From Palsa-295 sp963785585 (GTDB taxonomy: Bacteria > Acidobacteriota > Terriglobia > Acidiferrales > UBA7541), in the NCBI GenBank assembly GCA_963785585.1, contig CAWAVW010000004.1, forward strand, positions 868,001-932,000: 64,000 nucleotides of DNA. Reading direction: 5' to 3'. This document shows, piece after piece, positions 8,500 through 17,828 of this stretch. A program made the translations under genes and the position numbers. Each line of letters starts with the position of its first letter. Positions within the stretch are counted from its first letter, which is position 1. The notes under the pieces are model-generated. The model ran no database searches, had not been told where the DNA came from, and was given only the letters and a program-made list of their open reading frames with translations.

Positions 8500-10251
8500 A
8501 TGGACGCTATAAAACTCAACGCGAAGCTCGACGTTCCGGCCGAAACCCTCGCCGTGCTGGCGGAAATCAGCCAGGAAATCAACGCTTCGCTCAACCTCGA
8601 CGAAGTGCTTGCCAGCGCCGCGGCGCAAATCAAGCGGCTGATCGACTACGAAATCTTCGCGGTGCTCTTGCCGGAAACGGGAACCGACCAACTGTATTTC
8701 CGGTTTGCCATCGGCCACCGCGCGGAAGTCGTGGAGCACTGGCGGATTCCCATGGGCGAAGGAATTATCGGCGCGGCGGCATCCACGGGATTGCCGGTTC
8801 GCGTGGGCGACGTCCACACAGATTCGCGCTATTTGAGTGCGGTGGACGGTGTGAAATCCGAACTCGCCGTCCCGCTGATTGTGCGTGGACGCGTAATCGG
8901 CGTGCTGGACATCGAAAGCAGCCAGCCCGATTATTTCACTCCGGACCAGCAAAATATTTTGACGCTGGTCGCTTCGCGAATCGGCACGGCCGTGGAAAAC
9001 GCCAAGCTCTTCGAGCACGAGCGGAATCAAGCGGAAACTCTTTTGCTTCTGAATGAAGTGAGCCGCGAAGCGAACTCCACCCTTTCGGTGGAAGAAATCC
9101 TTCGCCGCGCGGCCGAACTCGCCAAACGGCTGATCGACTACCAGATTTTCTCGATCTTGCTGTATGACGACGCAGACAACGTGTTCCGCCATCGCGTGAC
9201 CGTGAAATTCGGCCAGCGCGTGCAGGAAAAATTCGCTGTGCCGGCGCACGGCGGCATCGTCGGCGCTGCGGCAAGCCTGAAGCGTCCCGTGGTCGTGCCG
9301 GATGTGACTCTCGATCCCCGCTACATGATGATCAATCCGGAGACCCGCTCGGAACTCGCCGTGCCGATGCTGAATAAGGATCGGGTCGTCGGCGTGATGG
9401 ACCTCGAAAGCCCGCAGCTCAACTATTTCACGCCGGACCACGTGCAGGCGCTTTCCATTTTGGCCGCGCACCTGGCGGTTTCGATCGAAAACGCCCGGCT
9501 CTACGAGCAAGTCGCGCGCGATGAGGCGCGCATGGAGCGCGACTTAAGCGCGGCACGAAGAATTCAAGGCGCGCTGCTGCCCCGGCTGCCGGGCCCGGAA
9601 TACGGATTGGATATCGCGGCGCGCGTCGTTTCTTCGCGCGAATTGAGCGGAGACCTCTACGACTTTCTTCGCTACGGCCCGCAGGAGTTGGGTGTGGCGA
9701 TGGGTGACGTTGCCGGGAAGGGAAGCGCCGCCGCGCTCTACGGGGCCGTGGCCATCGGCACGCTCCGCAGCCTGGGCCCGCAAAAACATCGTCCCGCCGA
9801 AATGCTGCGCGCCATTAACGGATTTCTCGGCGAGCGGCGCATCGAAGGCCGCTTCATGACGCTATGTTTCGCCACCTGGCACCGCGGGCGGCGCAAGTTG
9901 CGCGTCGCAAATGCCGGGCAGGAGCAGCCATTTCTCTATCACGCGGGAAAATGCGAGCGCATCGATCTTTCCGGTTTTCCGCTGGGAATGTTTGAAGATG
10001 CGACCTACGATCAGCGAAGCTTCATCCTCGACGAAGGCGATGTGGTTGTGTTTCACTCCGATGGCATCGGCGACGCGCAGAGCCTGAGCGGCGAATTTTT
10101 CGGCCATCAGGGGCTCTCGGATATTATCGCGAGGCACCACGACCTATCGTCGGACGGTCTGGCCGACAAAATCCTCGAAGAAGTGGACGCTTACTCCGGC
10201 GGGCGGCATCCCGCCGACGACCGCACTCTCGTCGTGCTGAAAGTGAAATAG
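8500..10251 (+). CDS. GAF-GAF-PP2C (SpoIIE/RsbU-type) serine phosphatase
   Basis: This 583-residue soluble protein has two GAF sensor domains (about 22-165 and 185-340), a short coiled linker (about 340-358) and a C-terminal PP2C phosphatase domain (about 375-580). Metal-binding acidic residues are in place: SGDLYD (383-388), GDVAGKG (402-408), SDG (520-522) and the terminal DD (573-574). RsbU/SpoIIE-type phosphatases dephosphorylate STAS anti-sigma antagonists in partner switching. The two STAS proteins at 36702 and 52863 are possible but unproven partners. ATG at 8500 is preferred over the in-frame GTG at 8461 because the GAF1 helix begins right after it. The ligand of the GAF domains is unknown. 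Confidence 0.9.
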   Translation: MDAIKLNAKLDVPAETLAVLAEISQEINASLNLDEVLASAAAQIKRLIDYEIFAVLLPETGTDQLYFRFAIGHRAEVVEHWRIPMGEGIIGAAASTGLPVRVGDVHTDSRYLSAVDGVKSELAVPLIVRGRVIGVLDIESSQPDYFTPDQQNILTLVASRIGTAVENAKLFEHERNQAETLLLLNEVSREANSTLSVEEILRRAAELAKRLIDYQIFSILLYDDADNVFRHRVTVKFGQRVQEKFAVPAHGGIVGAAASLKRPVVVPDVTLDPRYMMINPETRSELAVPMLNKDRVVGVMDLESPQLNYFTPDHVQALSILAAHLAVSIENARLYEQVARDEARMERDLSAARRIQGALLPRLPGPEYGLDIAARVVSSRELSGDLYDFLRYGPQELGVAMGDVAGKGSAAALYGAVAIGTLRSLGPQKHRPAEMLRAINGFLGERRIEGRFMTLCFATWHRGRRKLRVANAGQEQPFLYHAGKCERIDLSGFPLGMFEDATYDQRSFILDEGDVVVFHSDGIGDAQSLSGEFFGHQGLSDIIARHHDLSSDGLADKILEEVDAYSGGRHPADDRTLVVLKVK

Positions 10252-10255
10252 CGCG

Positions 10256-11314
10256 CTACTTCTTCGGTGGCGGCGGATGCAGAAACGTTCCCACCGCCTC
10301 GTTGAACATTCCCCTCTGATCGACGAACGTCATGTGTCCGCTTTTCGGCAGGATCGTAATCTTCGAACCGGCAATTTTTTCGTGCATTTGTTGCGATAGC
10401 GAAGGATCCACTTCGTCGTGGTCGCCCGCGATGATCAGCGTCGGCACGTGGATGGACGAAAGGCGGTCCACGTACTCCACCGATTTTAGATTTCCATCGA
10501 TTACAAACTCGCCGTCCGAGCCCCACATCTCGCGATAGACGTCCCACGCGGTGTTCCCGTCGTTCAGCGGATCGTAGTTCGGGTCCGGATGGTTTTGATA
10601 CACGTAGGGGAAGTAACCCTCGCCCCACGCTGCAATCATGTAATCGGCAGGATAGCGATTCTTCTCCCACTCACGGCCATGCCCGAAAAGTCCGGCTTTT
10701 TCCATCGCGTCGATTCGCCCGCGCAGGTCCGGCGACATATTCTGTTTCATCCGTACGAACACTTGGTTCATCTCGGAGGTGCTGGCAAACGTGCTGCACA
10801 AAATCAGGCTGCTCAGGTTTGCCTGATACTTCAGCGCGTAGGCTTGAGCGAGTACTCCTCCATAGGAGTGCCCCAGCAGCGTGATTTTGCCCAGCACCAG
10901 TGCCTGGCGTACGGCTTCCACGTCGTCTGCCATGTTTTCCACGGTGTAGCCCGCCGGGTCTTCGAGCTTCTGCGATTTTCCGGAGCCGCGTTCATCGATA
11001 AAAATCAGTTTGTTTTTTCGGGCCAGCGGCAGCAGGTAGGGCAGAAAATAATCGTGCGTCTCACCCGGTCCGCCATGAACGATCACCAGCGGCGCGCCCC
11101 GGCCGACGGTCATGTAATAGATCATCACGCCGTGCGCGTCCACCCAACCTTCGTGCATGGGAAAATCCGCAGGAGCGGACTTCGGCGCGGCAGAGGGCGG
11201 GTGAACGGCGGAATCATGCGGCCCGGGCACGGTATCCGTTTGGGCGCCGGCCCCTTGCGCGGCGCCGAAAAACCAAACGAACGCAGCAAGGACGATGAAA
11301 TTGCGGATTTTCAT
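10256..11314 (-). CDS. Exported alpha/beta hydrolase (proline iminopeptidase-like)
   Basis: The 352 residues begin with a signal peptide (about 1-25, cleavage near GAQA/GAGAQ). The mature part has the oxyanion motif HGGPG (80-84), the nucleophile elbow GHSYGG (Ser150), and a probable Asp300 (AGDHD) and His327 (SGHM), a complete catalytic triad. HGGPG is typical of the proline iminopeptidase/tricorn-interacting branch, so it may release N-terminal residues from peptides outside the cytoplasm. I chose the ATG at 11314 because GGGGAG sits seven bases upstream; a TTG at 11320 is possible. It converges on the PP2C gene with a four-base gap. Confidence 0.9.
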   Translation of the reverse strand: MKIRNFIVLAAFVWFFGAAQGAGAQTDTVPGPHDSAVHPPSAAPKSAPADFPMHEGWVDAHGVMIYYMTVGRGAPLVIVHGGPGETHDYFLPYLLPLARKNKLIFIDERGSGKSQKLEDPAGYTVENMADDVEAVRQALVLGKITLLGHSYGGVLAQAYALKYQANLSSLILCSTFASTSEMNQVFVRMKQNMSPDLRGRIDAMEKAGLFGHGREWEKNRYPADYMIAAWGEGYFPYVYQNHPDPNYDPLNDGNTAWDVYREMWGSDGEFVIDGNLKSVEYVDRLSSIHVPTLIIAGDHDEVDPSLSQQMHEKIAGSKITILPKSGHMTFVDQRGMFNEAVGTFLHPPPPKK

Positions 11315-11349
11315 GATCAACTCCCCAAGGAAAATTGAGCGCGCTCGAA

Positions 11350-12210
11350 TCAGCGCTCACTCCAGCGCAGTTTACTTCGCAGAATTTCGTAATAGGTCAT
11401 CGACGGAGGGCTCACCACACGGACTTTGTTCGACGATTTCGTGATGACCACGCGGTCTTTCGCGTCGAGTTGAAACCCGATTTGTCCGTCCATCGTCAGG
11501 TACACCGGCTCGTTTGAAACCGCAAAATCCAGCTCCACGCGCGCCGTATCCGGCACCACCAGCGGCCGGTTTGTCAGCATGTGCGGGCAGATCGGCGTAA
11601 TCACAAACGCATCGAGAGCAGGATGAATGATCGGCCCGCCCGCGGCGAGCGAATACGCCGTCGAGCCGGTTGGCGTCGCGACTATCAATCCATCGGCGCG
11701 ATAGCGGCCCACGTGATTGCCGTCCACATGCACGTCGAAATCCAGCATGCGTGCCAGCGCTGATTTATTGGCCACCGCGTCATTCAAAGCGATCTGACGT
11801 TCGGACCGCACGCCGTCGTGGAAGATTTCCGCTTCGAGCATCATCCGGTCGCTCAGCGTGTGCTTTCCGGCCAGCACGTTTTCGAGCACCGGATACAGCT
11901 CGTCCAGCGTCACGCTGGTCAGAAATCCGAGTCCGCCCAAATTCACGGCCAAAATCGGCACTTGTTTCGAACCGAGCGCTCGCGCCGCGGAAAGCAGCGT
12001 GCCGTCTCCCCCCAGAACGACGAGCAAATCGATCTTTCCGCCCATTTCTTCGCGGGCAATCCCGAGGCCCGACGAACCGATGGTCGTTCCGGTATCGTTA
12101 TCCACCAACACTCCGATTTTTCGCGCGGAAAGCCACTGAATCAGCGGCGGGACGACGGCGGATACCATTTCCTTGATCGGCTTACAGACAATGCCAGCGG
12201 AGCGGATCAT
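11350..12210 (-). CDS. nadK: NAD kinase
   Basis: NadK phosphorylates NAD to NADP. The 286-residue protein shows the nucleotide-binding GGDGT (67-71), the ALND strand (141-144) and the NAD-binding TPTGSTAYS (179-187). It follows tlyA with a 20-base gap, a neighbourhood common in many phyla. There is no Shine-Dalgarno sequence before the ATG, but a TAGAAT box lies 12 bases upstream, so it may have its own leaderless transcript. Confidence 0.96.
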   Translation of the reverse strand: MIRSAGIVCKPIKEMVSAVVPPLIQWLSARKIGVLVDNDTGTTIGSSGLGIAREEMGGKIDLLVVLGGDGTLLSAARALGSKQVPILAVNLGGLGFLTSVTLDELYPVLENVLAGKHTLSDRMMLEAEIFHDGVRSERQIALNDAVANKSALARMLDFDVHVDGNHVGRYRADGLIVATPTGSTAYSLAAGGPIIHPALDAFVITPICPHMLTNRPLVVPDTARVELDFAVSNEPVYLTMDGQIGFQLDAKDRVVITKSSNKVRVVSPPSMTYYEILRSKLRWSER

Positions 12211-12222
12211 CGTTGAAGTGAA

Positions 12223-12228
12223 ATTCTA
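12223..12228 (-). promoter_or_regulatory. -10-like box 12 nt before nadK start
   Basis: TAGAAT on the minus strand ends 12 bases before the nadK ATG, inside the tlyA-nadK gap. No -35 is recognisable and no ribosome site is present, which fits a leaderless promoter. Confidence 0.35.
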
Positions 12229-12230
12229 CT

Positions 12231-13025
12231 CTACCCTCGCGCGCGGGCGTGCAGAAAAAACTCCTGATTGCCTTCGGTTCCCGCAAGCTGGCTGGGACGG
12301 ATGCCGAGAACCTCAAGATTCGAGGACCTCGCAGCGTGAACGACGCGCTCGATCGCTTTGTGGTGCAGCGAGGCATCTTTCACGATGCCGCCCTTGCCGA
12401 TTTCCGATTTCTCCAGCTCGAACTGCGGCTTGATCAGAACCAGAAACTCGGCGTCCGCCGCGGCGACGCGAATCACCGCGGGCAACACTTTCACCACGGA
12501 AATAAACGAAACGTCCATGGTCACAAGCGTCGCGCGTTCCGCAATGTCCCTGGGTTCAAGATACCGGGCATTACATTCGACGAAGATTACGCGCGAATCC
12601 TTCCGGAGTTTCCAGTCGAGCTGATCGGATGACACATCAACGGCATACACGCGCGTTGCACCGTGCTGCAGCAGGCAATCCGAGAATCCGCCCGTCGAAC
12701 TTCCCACGTCCAGGCAAACGCGATCCGCCGCCGAGACGGCAAAATCCGCCAAGGCCCCTTCGAGCTTCACGCCTCCGCGGCTTACGTACTTCGGCGTCTC
12801 GCCGATCAGCTCGATGCGAGCGTCGGAGGGAACCTGCGTTCCGGGCTTCTCCATTTTTTGCCCGTTCACCAGCACATTGCCGGCGAGCAGTAGCGCCTGC
12901 GCGCGTTCCCGCGAAGGCGCGAGCCCGCGTTCGAAAATCAGAACGTCCAGCCGCGTTTTGGCGGGTTTTGCATTTGCAGGCGGCGACTGCCCGCCCGAAG
13001 CGTTGGCTTCGTTTTTGGGTTTCAT
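12231..13025 (-). CDS. tlyA: TlyA-family S4-domain rRNA 2'-O-methyltransferase
   Basis: TlyA proteins have an S4 RNA-binding domain joined to an FtsJ-type methyltransferase fold and methylate rRNA 2'-OH groups in studied cases; some are annotated as hemolysins. In these 264 residues the S4 domain covers about 24-85, followed by the SAM-binding LDVGSSTGGFSD (105-116) and the catalytic-region strand FLVLIKPQFE. The first 22 residues are an unstructured Pro/Ala/Lys stretch. It lies between the prenyl synthase gene and nadK, but a terminator-like hairpin separates it from the former. Confidence 0.92.
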   Translation of the reverse strand: MKPKNEANASGGQSPPANAKPAKTRLDVLIFERGLAPSRERAQALLLAGNVLVNGQKMEKPGTQVPSDARIELIGETPKYVSRGGVKLEGALADFAVSAADRVCLDVGSSTGGFSDCLLQHGATRVYAVDVSSDQLDWKLRKDSRVIFVECNARYLEPRDIAERATLVTMDVSFISVVKVLPAVIRVAAADAEFLVLIKPQFELEKSEIGKGGIVKDASLHHKAIERVVHAARSSNLEVLGIRPSQLAGTEGNQEFFLHARARG

Positions 13026-13058
13026 CGAAAGGAAATTGCAGAAAGCGCGCGAAAATTC

Positions 13059-13087
13059 AAAAGCCGAGCGAAACAGCTACGCTCGGC
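13059..13087 (-). terminator. Terminator-like hairpin with the ispA stop codon in its loop
   Basis: On the minus strand GCCGAGCG (13080-13087) pairs perfectly with CGCTCGGC (13063-13070) across a nine-base loop that contains the TAG stop of the prenyl synthase gene. TTTT follows directly, then a second short T run. It could attenuate readthrough into tlyA. Confidence 0.55.
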
Positions 13088-13958
13088 GCGCGACCAGGAA
13101 CTGCGCCAACTGTTTCAATCCTGCAGCGCGTTCGCCGTAATGGTCGAGTTCCTTCAGAGCCTTCGCTTCCAGGTCGGCAGCGATGTCGCGCGAAACTTCC
13201 AGCCCATGCAGCGCCGGGTATGTAGCCTTCTTCTGCGCCTGGTCTTTTCCCGCAGTTTTGCCGAGCGTCGCCGACGATTCTTCCACATCCAGAATGTCGT
13301 CCACCACTTGAAACGCCCAGCCGATATTTTCGCCAAAACTGAGCATGCGCGTCACGTCGTTCCGGTCCGCACCGCCCACAATCGCACCGGCGACGATCGA
13401 CGCGCGAATCAGCGCCGCCGTCTTCGACCGGTGAATATATTCGAGCGTCGCGTGGTCGCAGGCTTTGCCTTCGGCTTCGATGTCGGCCACTTGGCCGCCG
13501 ATCATCCCGCGATCGGTGCCGGCCGCCTCGGCGATCATCGCCAGAATGGTAATGCGGCGCTGCGGCTCCACCGCCGCCATCGCCAGCGTTTGAAACGCGA
13601 GCGTCAGCAGCGCGTCGCCGGCCAGAATCGCCATGGCCTCGCCGTACACTTTGTGGTTCGTCGGCTTGCCACGGCGCAAATCGTCGTTGTCGAGCGCGGG
13701 CAGATCGTCGTGAATCAGCGAATAGGTATGAATCAACTCGAGCGCGCAACCGACATGCACTGCCGAGGGCGCCTTCTGCGAAAAAATACGCGCCGATTCA
13801 ATGCAGAGCAACGGTCGAATGCGCTTGCCCCCGGCAAACACGCTGTACCGCATCGCGCTGTGAATCGATTTCGGCGGATGCGATTCCGGCGGCAAAATCG
13901 TGTGCAGCGCGGCTTCTACCGCGGCGTGATCTTTTTCGAATGTAGCAGGAAGTTTCAT
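13077..13958 (-). CDS. ispA: Short-chain polyprenyl diphosphate synthase (farnesyl/geranylgeranyl type)
   Basis: The enzyme condenses isopentenyl diphosphate with allylic diphosphates to make C15-C20 precursors of quinones, undecaprenyl carrier and carotenoids. The 293 residues contain both Asp-rich motifs: DDLPALDNDD (84-93, the DDx4D spacing seen in bacterial FPP/GGPP synthases) and VVDDILD (218-224), plus GGKRIRPLL near 43. Chain length cannot be decided from the sequence. It sits 66 bases after xseB, as in many bacteria, but the usual dxs neighbour is not here. Confidence 0.93.
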   Translation of the reverse strand: MKLPATFEKDHAAVEAALHTILPPESHPPKSIHSAMRYSVFAGGKRIRPLLCIESARIFSQKAPSAVHVGCALELIHTYSLIHDDLPALDNDDLRRGKPTNHKVYGEAMAILAGDALLTLAFQTLAMAAVEPQRRITILAMIAEAAGTDRGMIGGQVADIEAEGKACDHATLEYIHRSKTAALIRASIVAGAIVGGADRNDVTRMLSFGENIGWAFQVVDDILDVEESSATLGKTAGKDQAQKKATYPALHGLEVSRDIAADLEAKALKELDHYGERAAGLKQLAQFLVARRA

Positions 13959-14024
13959 CGTGTCCCGGAGAATTGGATTACCGGCCAGCGGCCCCGCCGC
14001 GAGCCGAACATTGCTGCGGATGTG

Positions 14025-14291
14025 TCAGTTGTCTTCGCCGGCGTCAAACGGCTCGGCTACGATCTTGCCATCGGTCTTCTTCAGCAGTATTTCCACGCGG
14101 CCTTCGGCTTCTTCGAGCTGTTTCTGGCACTCGCGCGAAAGCTTCACGCCTTCCTCGAAATATTTCATCGCTTCGTCGAGGGACAGGTCGGCGCTTTCCA
14201 GGCGCTTCACCACCTCTTCCAACCGCGTCAGCGATTTTTCGAAATCGCCTTTCTTGGCCGCTTCCGCTGGTTTTGCCGGTACTGGATTCAT
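14025..14291 (-). CDS. xseB: Exodeoxyribonuclease VII small subunit
   Basis: XseB is the small subunit of exonuclease VII, which degrades single-stranded DNA. The 88-residue helical protein carries the family core FEKSLTRLEEVVKRLES, then LSLDEAMKYFEEGVKL. I chose the ATG at 14291; an in-frame start at 14327 would touch the mutM stop. The large subunit gene xseA, normally just upstream, is absent from the window and mutM occupies that place. Confidence 0.92.
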   Translation of the reverse strand: MNPVPAKPAEAAKKGDFEKSLTRLEEVVKRLESADLSLDEAMKYFEEGVKLSRECQKQLEEAEGRVEILLKKTDGKIVAEPFDAGEDN

Positions 14292-14328
14292 GGTTCCTCG
14301 GTCCGCGCCGTTACGCGCGGCTGACACA

Positions 14329-15159
14329 TTATTTTTGGCAGCGCTTGCACCAGAATGTTGAACGCCCGCCCTGCGCCGTGCGCGCGATCGTGCCGCCGCA
14401 CCGCCGGCATTTTTTCCCCTCGCGCCCGTACACTCTCAGGATTTTCTCAAGCCCTTGAAACCACCAGTTCGCATCGCGAAAATCCGGCGCCGGATGAAGG
14501 CAGCATTCTAGCGCACGTCCGAGAACGTCAACAACGCTCTTATGCAGCCGCCGCGCTTCGGCTTGGTTCAAATCGTTTGCTCGGCGCAACGGGCTCAGGC
14601 GCGCGTGCCACATCGCCTCGTTCGAATAGATGTTGCCGATGCCGGCGACTTTGTCCTGATCGAGCAGGAAAAGTTTCAGCGGGCGCGCGCTGGCGCCCAG
14701 CAACTCGGTGAAACGCGCAGCCGTAAATTCATTGGATAGTGGATCGATGCCGAGATCGCGAATCCCGGTCGCTTGCTCAATCGATTCTTCAAGCTGGAAC
14801 CGGCCGAAGTGCCGAGGATCGACGAACCCCAGTGTTCCCGTGCCGAGCTGAAGCGCAACGTCCACATGTCCGGTCGTTTCGGCGGAATCAAACCACAGAA
14901 GCTGGCCGTCCAGCCGGAAGTGCATCACGATCACGCCGCGATCGAGGATCAGCGCCAGATATTTTCCGTGGCGCTCGGCGCGCACAATCGTCCGGCCGGG
15001 CAGTGTCCGCGCGAGCATGGCCGCAACACGCTTCGCGCCCCTGCCGGAGCTTGGTCGTACCGCGATCGGATGCAACACGCGGCACGCCACAACTCGCCGT
15101 CCCTCGACGAACGGCCGAATCGTTTGCAGCACGGCTTCCACTTCCGGCAATTCGGGCAT
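14329..15159 (-). CDS. mutM: Formamidopyrimidine-DNA glycosylase
   Basis: MutM (Fpg) excises 8-oxoguanine and formamidopyrimidines and nicks the abasic site. The 276 residues start with the catalytic PELPEVE (Pro2 nucleophile, Glu3), have Lys66 in HGKYLAL at the position of the conserved Lys57 region, and end in a CxxC-CxxC zinc finger (about 252-275, RRCGGTIA and FWCKRC). Everything needed for activity is present. It heads the minus-strand xseB-ispA run. Confidence 0.96.
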   Translation of the reverse strand: MPELPEVEAVLQTIRPFVEGRRVVACRVLHPIAVRPSSGRGAKRVAAMLARTLPGRTIVRAERHGKYLALILDRGVIVMHFRLDGQLLWFDSAETTGHVDVALQLGTGTLGFVDPRHFGRFQLEESIEQATGIRDLGIDPLSNEFTAARFTELLGASARPLKLFLLDQDKVAGIGNIYSNEAMWHARLSPLRRANDLNQAEARRLHKSVVDVLGRALECCLHPAPDFRDANWWFQGLEKILRVYGREGKKCRRCGGTIARTAQGGRSTFWCKRCQK

Positions 15160-15411
15160 TTGCCTCTTCTGGGATTGGAATCAGCGGCGGCGAACCAGCG
15201 TCCCGCCAAATTCCAGTTTAGCCGAATCGCTCGGCAGCGCAAAAATCGTAGAGTCGTGCCGCTCGCGCACCTCCACTCGCGGCTTTCCTACCGCCGCGCC
15301 GCTGCGCCTGATAAAATCGCGTTCGATGGCCGTCAGGCAGCCGTTGCAAGCAAGCGCTCGTGTCGATAGGCGTTGGTGTGTGCGCCGAACGGCTCCGGCG
15401 GGGCCGCTCGG

Positions 15412-16887
15412 ATGATCGCCCTTCACCTTTTCGCCGTACTCGCGCTCGTAGGCGTCAACGCATTTTTCTCTGCTGCGGAATTCTCGCTCGTCGCCATCCG
15501 CCAGTCTCGCGTACGCCAACTGGTCGAACAGGGCGACGCGCGCGCGAAAGTTGTAGAAACTCTCCTGAGCGACCTCAGCCAGGTCGTCTCCGGTGTGCAG
15601 GTGGGGATTACGCTCGCGAGCTTGTCGCTCGGCTACCTGGGCGAAATCACCCTCGCCGGCATTCTCACGCCGCTGCTGCAATCGATTCAAATGCCCTGGG
15701 CTGCCGTGATCGCGCACGGCACCGCGATGGTCGCAGCCTTCGGACTTCTCACCGTGCTGCAAGTTGTGCTCGGCGAACTCGTCCCGAAAAGCCTGAGCCT
15801 GGCGCGAGCCGAACGCGTCGCGCTGCTGATCGCTCGTCCGTTCCACTGGTTCCTGAACACCTTCCGATGGGCGATCGACCTGCTCGACGGCCTCGCCGAA
15901 CGAATCGTCCGCGCGCTCGGCGTGATCGCCCCGCACAATCACACGCTGGTGCGCAGCACCGAAGAACTGCAAGTGATGATTCAGCAGGCGCACGACCGCG
16001 GCCTGTTGCCGGCCGCCGAAGTGAAATTTATTCGGTCGGCGATGGACCTGGGCAACGTGGAAGTGCGCGAGGTGATGATTCCGCGTCCCGACGTGCATGC
16101 GCTGCCGAGCACTGCGACTGTGGAAGACGCCATGCGCATGTTTGCCACGACGCAGCGTTCCCGGATTCCGGTGTACGAAGGCTCGCTCGACCACATTCTC
16201 GGTTTCGTCCATATCAAAGACATGATTTGGGTGCTGCTCGACCGCTCCCGTCGCGCCGAAGACAATCAGCCCGCGCCGGAATTCAGCCTCCGCAGCCTGC
16301 TCCGCGATGTGCTGATCGTGCCGGAAACAAAACCGGTCAGCGAGTTGCTTGTGGAATTTCGCACGCGCCGCACCGGTTTGGCCATGGTAGTGGACGAATT
16401 CGGCAGCATACTCGGCCTCGCTACCCTCGAAGACATCCTCGAACAGATGGTCGGTGAAATTCACGACGAGTTTGACGTGGTCGAGCGGCCGCTGGAACTT
16501 CCCGACGGAGGCATGATTTTCGACGCAGCTCTCAAGATCCGCGAACTCGAAAGCCGCTACAACATTGTTCTGCCCGAAGACACGGCGTACGAAACCGTCG
16601 GCGGGTACGTTTTGAATCGCCTGGGTTTCATTCCGCGGGGGAGCGAAAGTTTTGAAGCGGATGGTTACCGTTTCACCGTAATGGAAATGGAAAAGCGCCG
16701 CGTCTCGCGGCTGAAAATCAAAAAACTGAAGCTTTCGGAATTACCCTTCGTTAGCGTCGAGGAAACGAACAGCGAAGCATCGACGGACAACAGCAAGAGC
16801 GCCGCCGCGAAACGCTCCGCCGCCGGCAAAAAATCGGAAGAAAAAACCGCCGATCCCGCTCCCGCGAAAGGCTCGGCGCACGGATGA
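15412..16887 (+). CDS. CNNM/CorC-type transporter (HlyC/CorC family, DUF21-CBS)
   Basis: The 491-residue protein has an N-terminal DUF21 membrane domain (about 1-185, three to four helices starting IALHLFAVLALVGVNAFFSA), a CBS pair (about 205-330) and a CorC_HlyC domain (about 345-425), followed by a Lys/Ala/Glu-rich tail. Members export Mg2+/Co2+ or affect Na+/Mg2+ balance and were once called hemolysins. I used the ATG at 15412; an in-frame TTG lies at 15373. Its stop overlaps the next permease start by four bases, tying it to a peptide-type permease pair, which is unusual. Confidence 0.92.
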   Translation: MIALHLFAVLALVGVNAFFSAAEFSLVAIRQSRVRQLVEQGDARAKVVETLLSDLSQVVSGVQVGITLASLSLGYLGEITLAGILTPLLQSIQMPWAAVIAHGTAMVAAFGLLTVLQVVLGELVPKSLSLARAERVALLIARPFHWFLNTFRWAIDLLDGLAERIVRALGVIAPHNHTLVRSTEELQVMIQQAHDRGLLPAAEVKFIRSAMDLGNVEVREVMIPRPDVHALPSTATVEDAMRMFATTQRSRIPVYEGSLDHILGFVHIKDMIWVLLDRSRRAEDNQPAPEFSLRSLLRDVLIVPETKPVSELLVEFRTRRTGLAMVVDEFGSILGLATLEDILEQMVGEIHDEFDVVERPLELPDGGMIFDAALKIRELESRYNIVLPEDTAYETVGGYVLNRLGFIPRGSESFEADGYRFTVMEMEKRRVSRLKIKKLKLSELPFVSVEETNSEASTDNSKSAAAKRSAAGKKSEEKTADPAPAKGSAHG

Positions 16888-17828
16888 CGCGGCTTGGCGT
16901 TCCACCCATCCTCCGGTTCGTCGGCCTTCGATTATTGCTGGCCCTGCCTGCGCTGTGGCTGATCCTCACGATGGTTTTTCTGCTGGCGCACATCGTGCCC
17001 GGCGATCCCGTAGCGCAAATGCTCGGCGAAGGCGCGCGCGCGGAAGATTTGCAGCAGCTCCGCCACGCGCTCAATCTCGATCAGCCGATTCGCCTGCAGT
17101 ACTTCCATTACGTTTCGGGAATCGTTCGCGGCGACCTGGGGCAGTCGTTTCGCTTTCAGCAGCCGGTGATGAAAGTAATCGCGGATCACTATCCGGCCAC
17201 GCTCGAACTTTCGATCGTCGCGCTCGGCGTTTGCGCGCTGATCGGCATGCTCGGCGGAATTCTCGCCGCCCAGAAGCGCGGCACGCCCACGGACACGACC
17301 GTCGCCGTCCTGACGCTCTTCGGGCTTTCCGTGCCGAATTTCGCCCTCGGCCCCGTGCTGATGCTGGTGTTCGCGGTGATCCTTGGCTGGTTGCCCGTCA
17401 CCGGCCGCGGCGGCGTATCGCATCTGGTTCTGCCCGCGTTCACGCTCGGAGCCGCGCTCGCCGCGATTCTCACCCGCATGGTCCGCGCATCGGTGATCGA
17501 AGAGCTTTCGAGTGACTACGTCCGCACCGCCCGCGCCAAGGGCCTTTCGAACTCGGCTGTGCTGTTCAAACACGCCTTTCGCAACGCCCTGATTCCCATT
17601 CTGACGATCCTCGGCTTGCAGTTTGGCGCGCTTCTGGCCGGCACCATCGTCACCGAGACAATTTTCGCGTGGCCGGGCATCGGACGTCTGGCCGTGCAGG
17701 CAATTACCGCGCGCGATTATCCCCTGTTGCAGGGCTGCATCCTGCTGATCGCGGTGACCTACGTATTCGTGAATTTGCTCACCGACGTGGTGTACGCGAT
17801 GGTTGATCCGCGCGTGAGGTTCGAATGA
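16884..17828 (+). CDS. ABC transporter permease, DppB/OppB type
   Basis: The 314 residues have the N-terminal helix and periplasmic segment typical of DppB-like permeases (HIVPGDPVAQMLGEGA), followed by about five more helices and the EAA-type loop for ATPase docking (YVRTARAKGLSNSAVLFKHA, about 210-229). This family imports di- and oligopeptides or nickel. It overlaps the CNNM gene upstream and the DppC-type permease downstream by four bases each. No ATPase or substrate-binding protein is encoded in the window. Confidence 0.92.
   Translation: MTRLGVPPILRFVGLRLLLALPALWLILTMVFLLAHIVPGDPVAQMLGEGARAEDLQQLRHALNLDQPIRLQYFHYVSGIVRGDLGQSFRFQQPVMKVIADHYPATLELSIVALGVCALIGMLGGILAAQKRGTPTDTTVAVLTLFGLSVPNFALGPVLMLVFAVILGWLPVTGRGGVSHLVLPAFTLGAALAAILTRMVRASVIEELSSDYVRTARAKGLSNSAVLFKHAFRNALIPILTILGLQFGALLAGTIVTETIFAWPGIGRLAVQAITARDYPLLQGCILLIAVTYVFVNLLTDVVYAMVDPRVRFE

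Noticed and set aside
13140..14324. 394-codon plus-strand frame over ispA and xseB
   Set aside because: Antisense to two recognised genes, His/Arg-rich composition typical of shadows.
15181..16464. 427-codon minus-strand frame over the CNNM gene
   Set aside because: Antisense shadow of a well-supported gene, no ribosome site.
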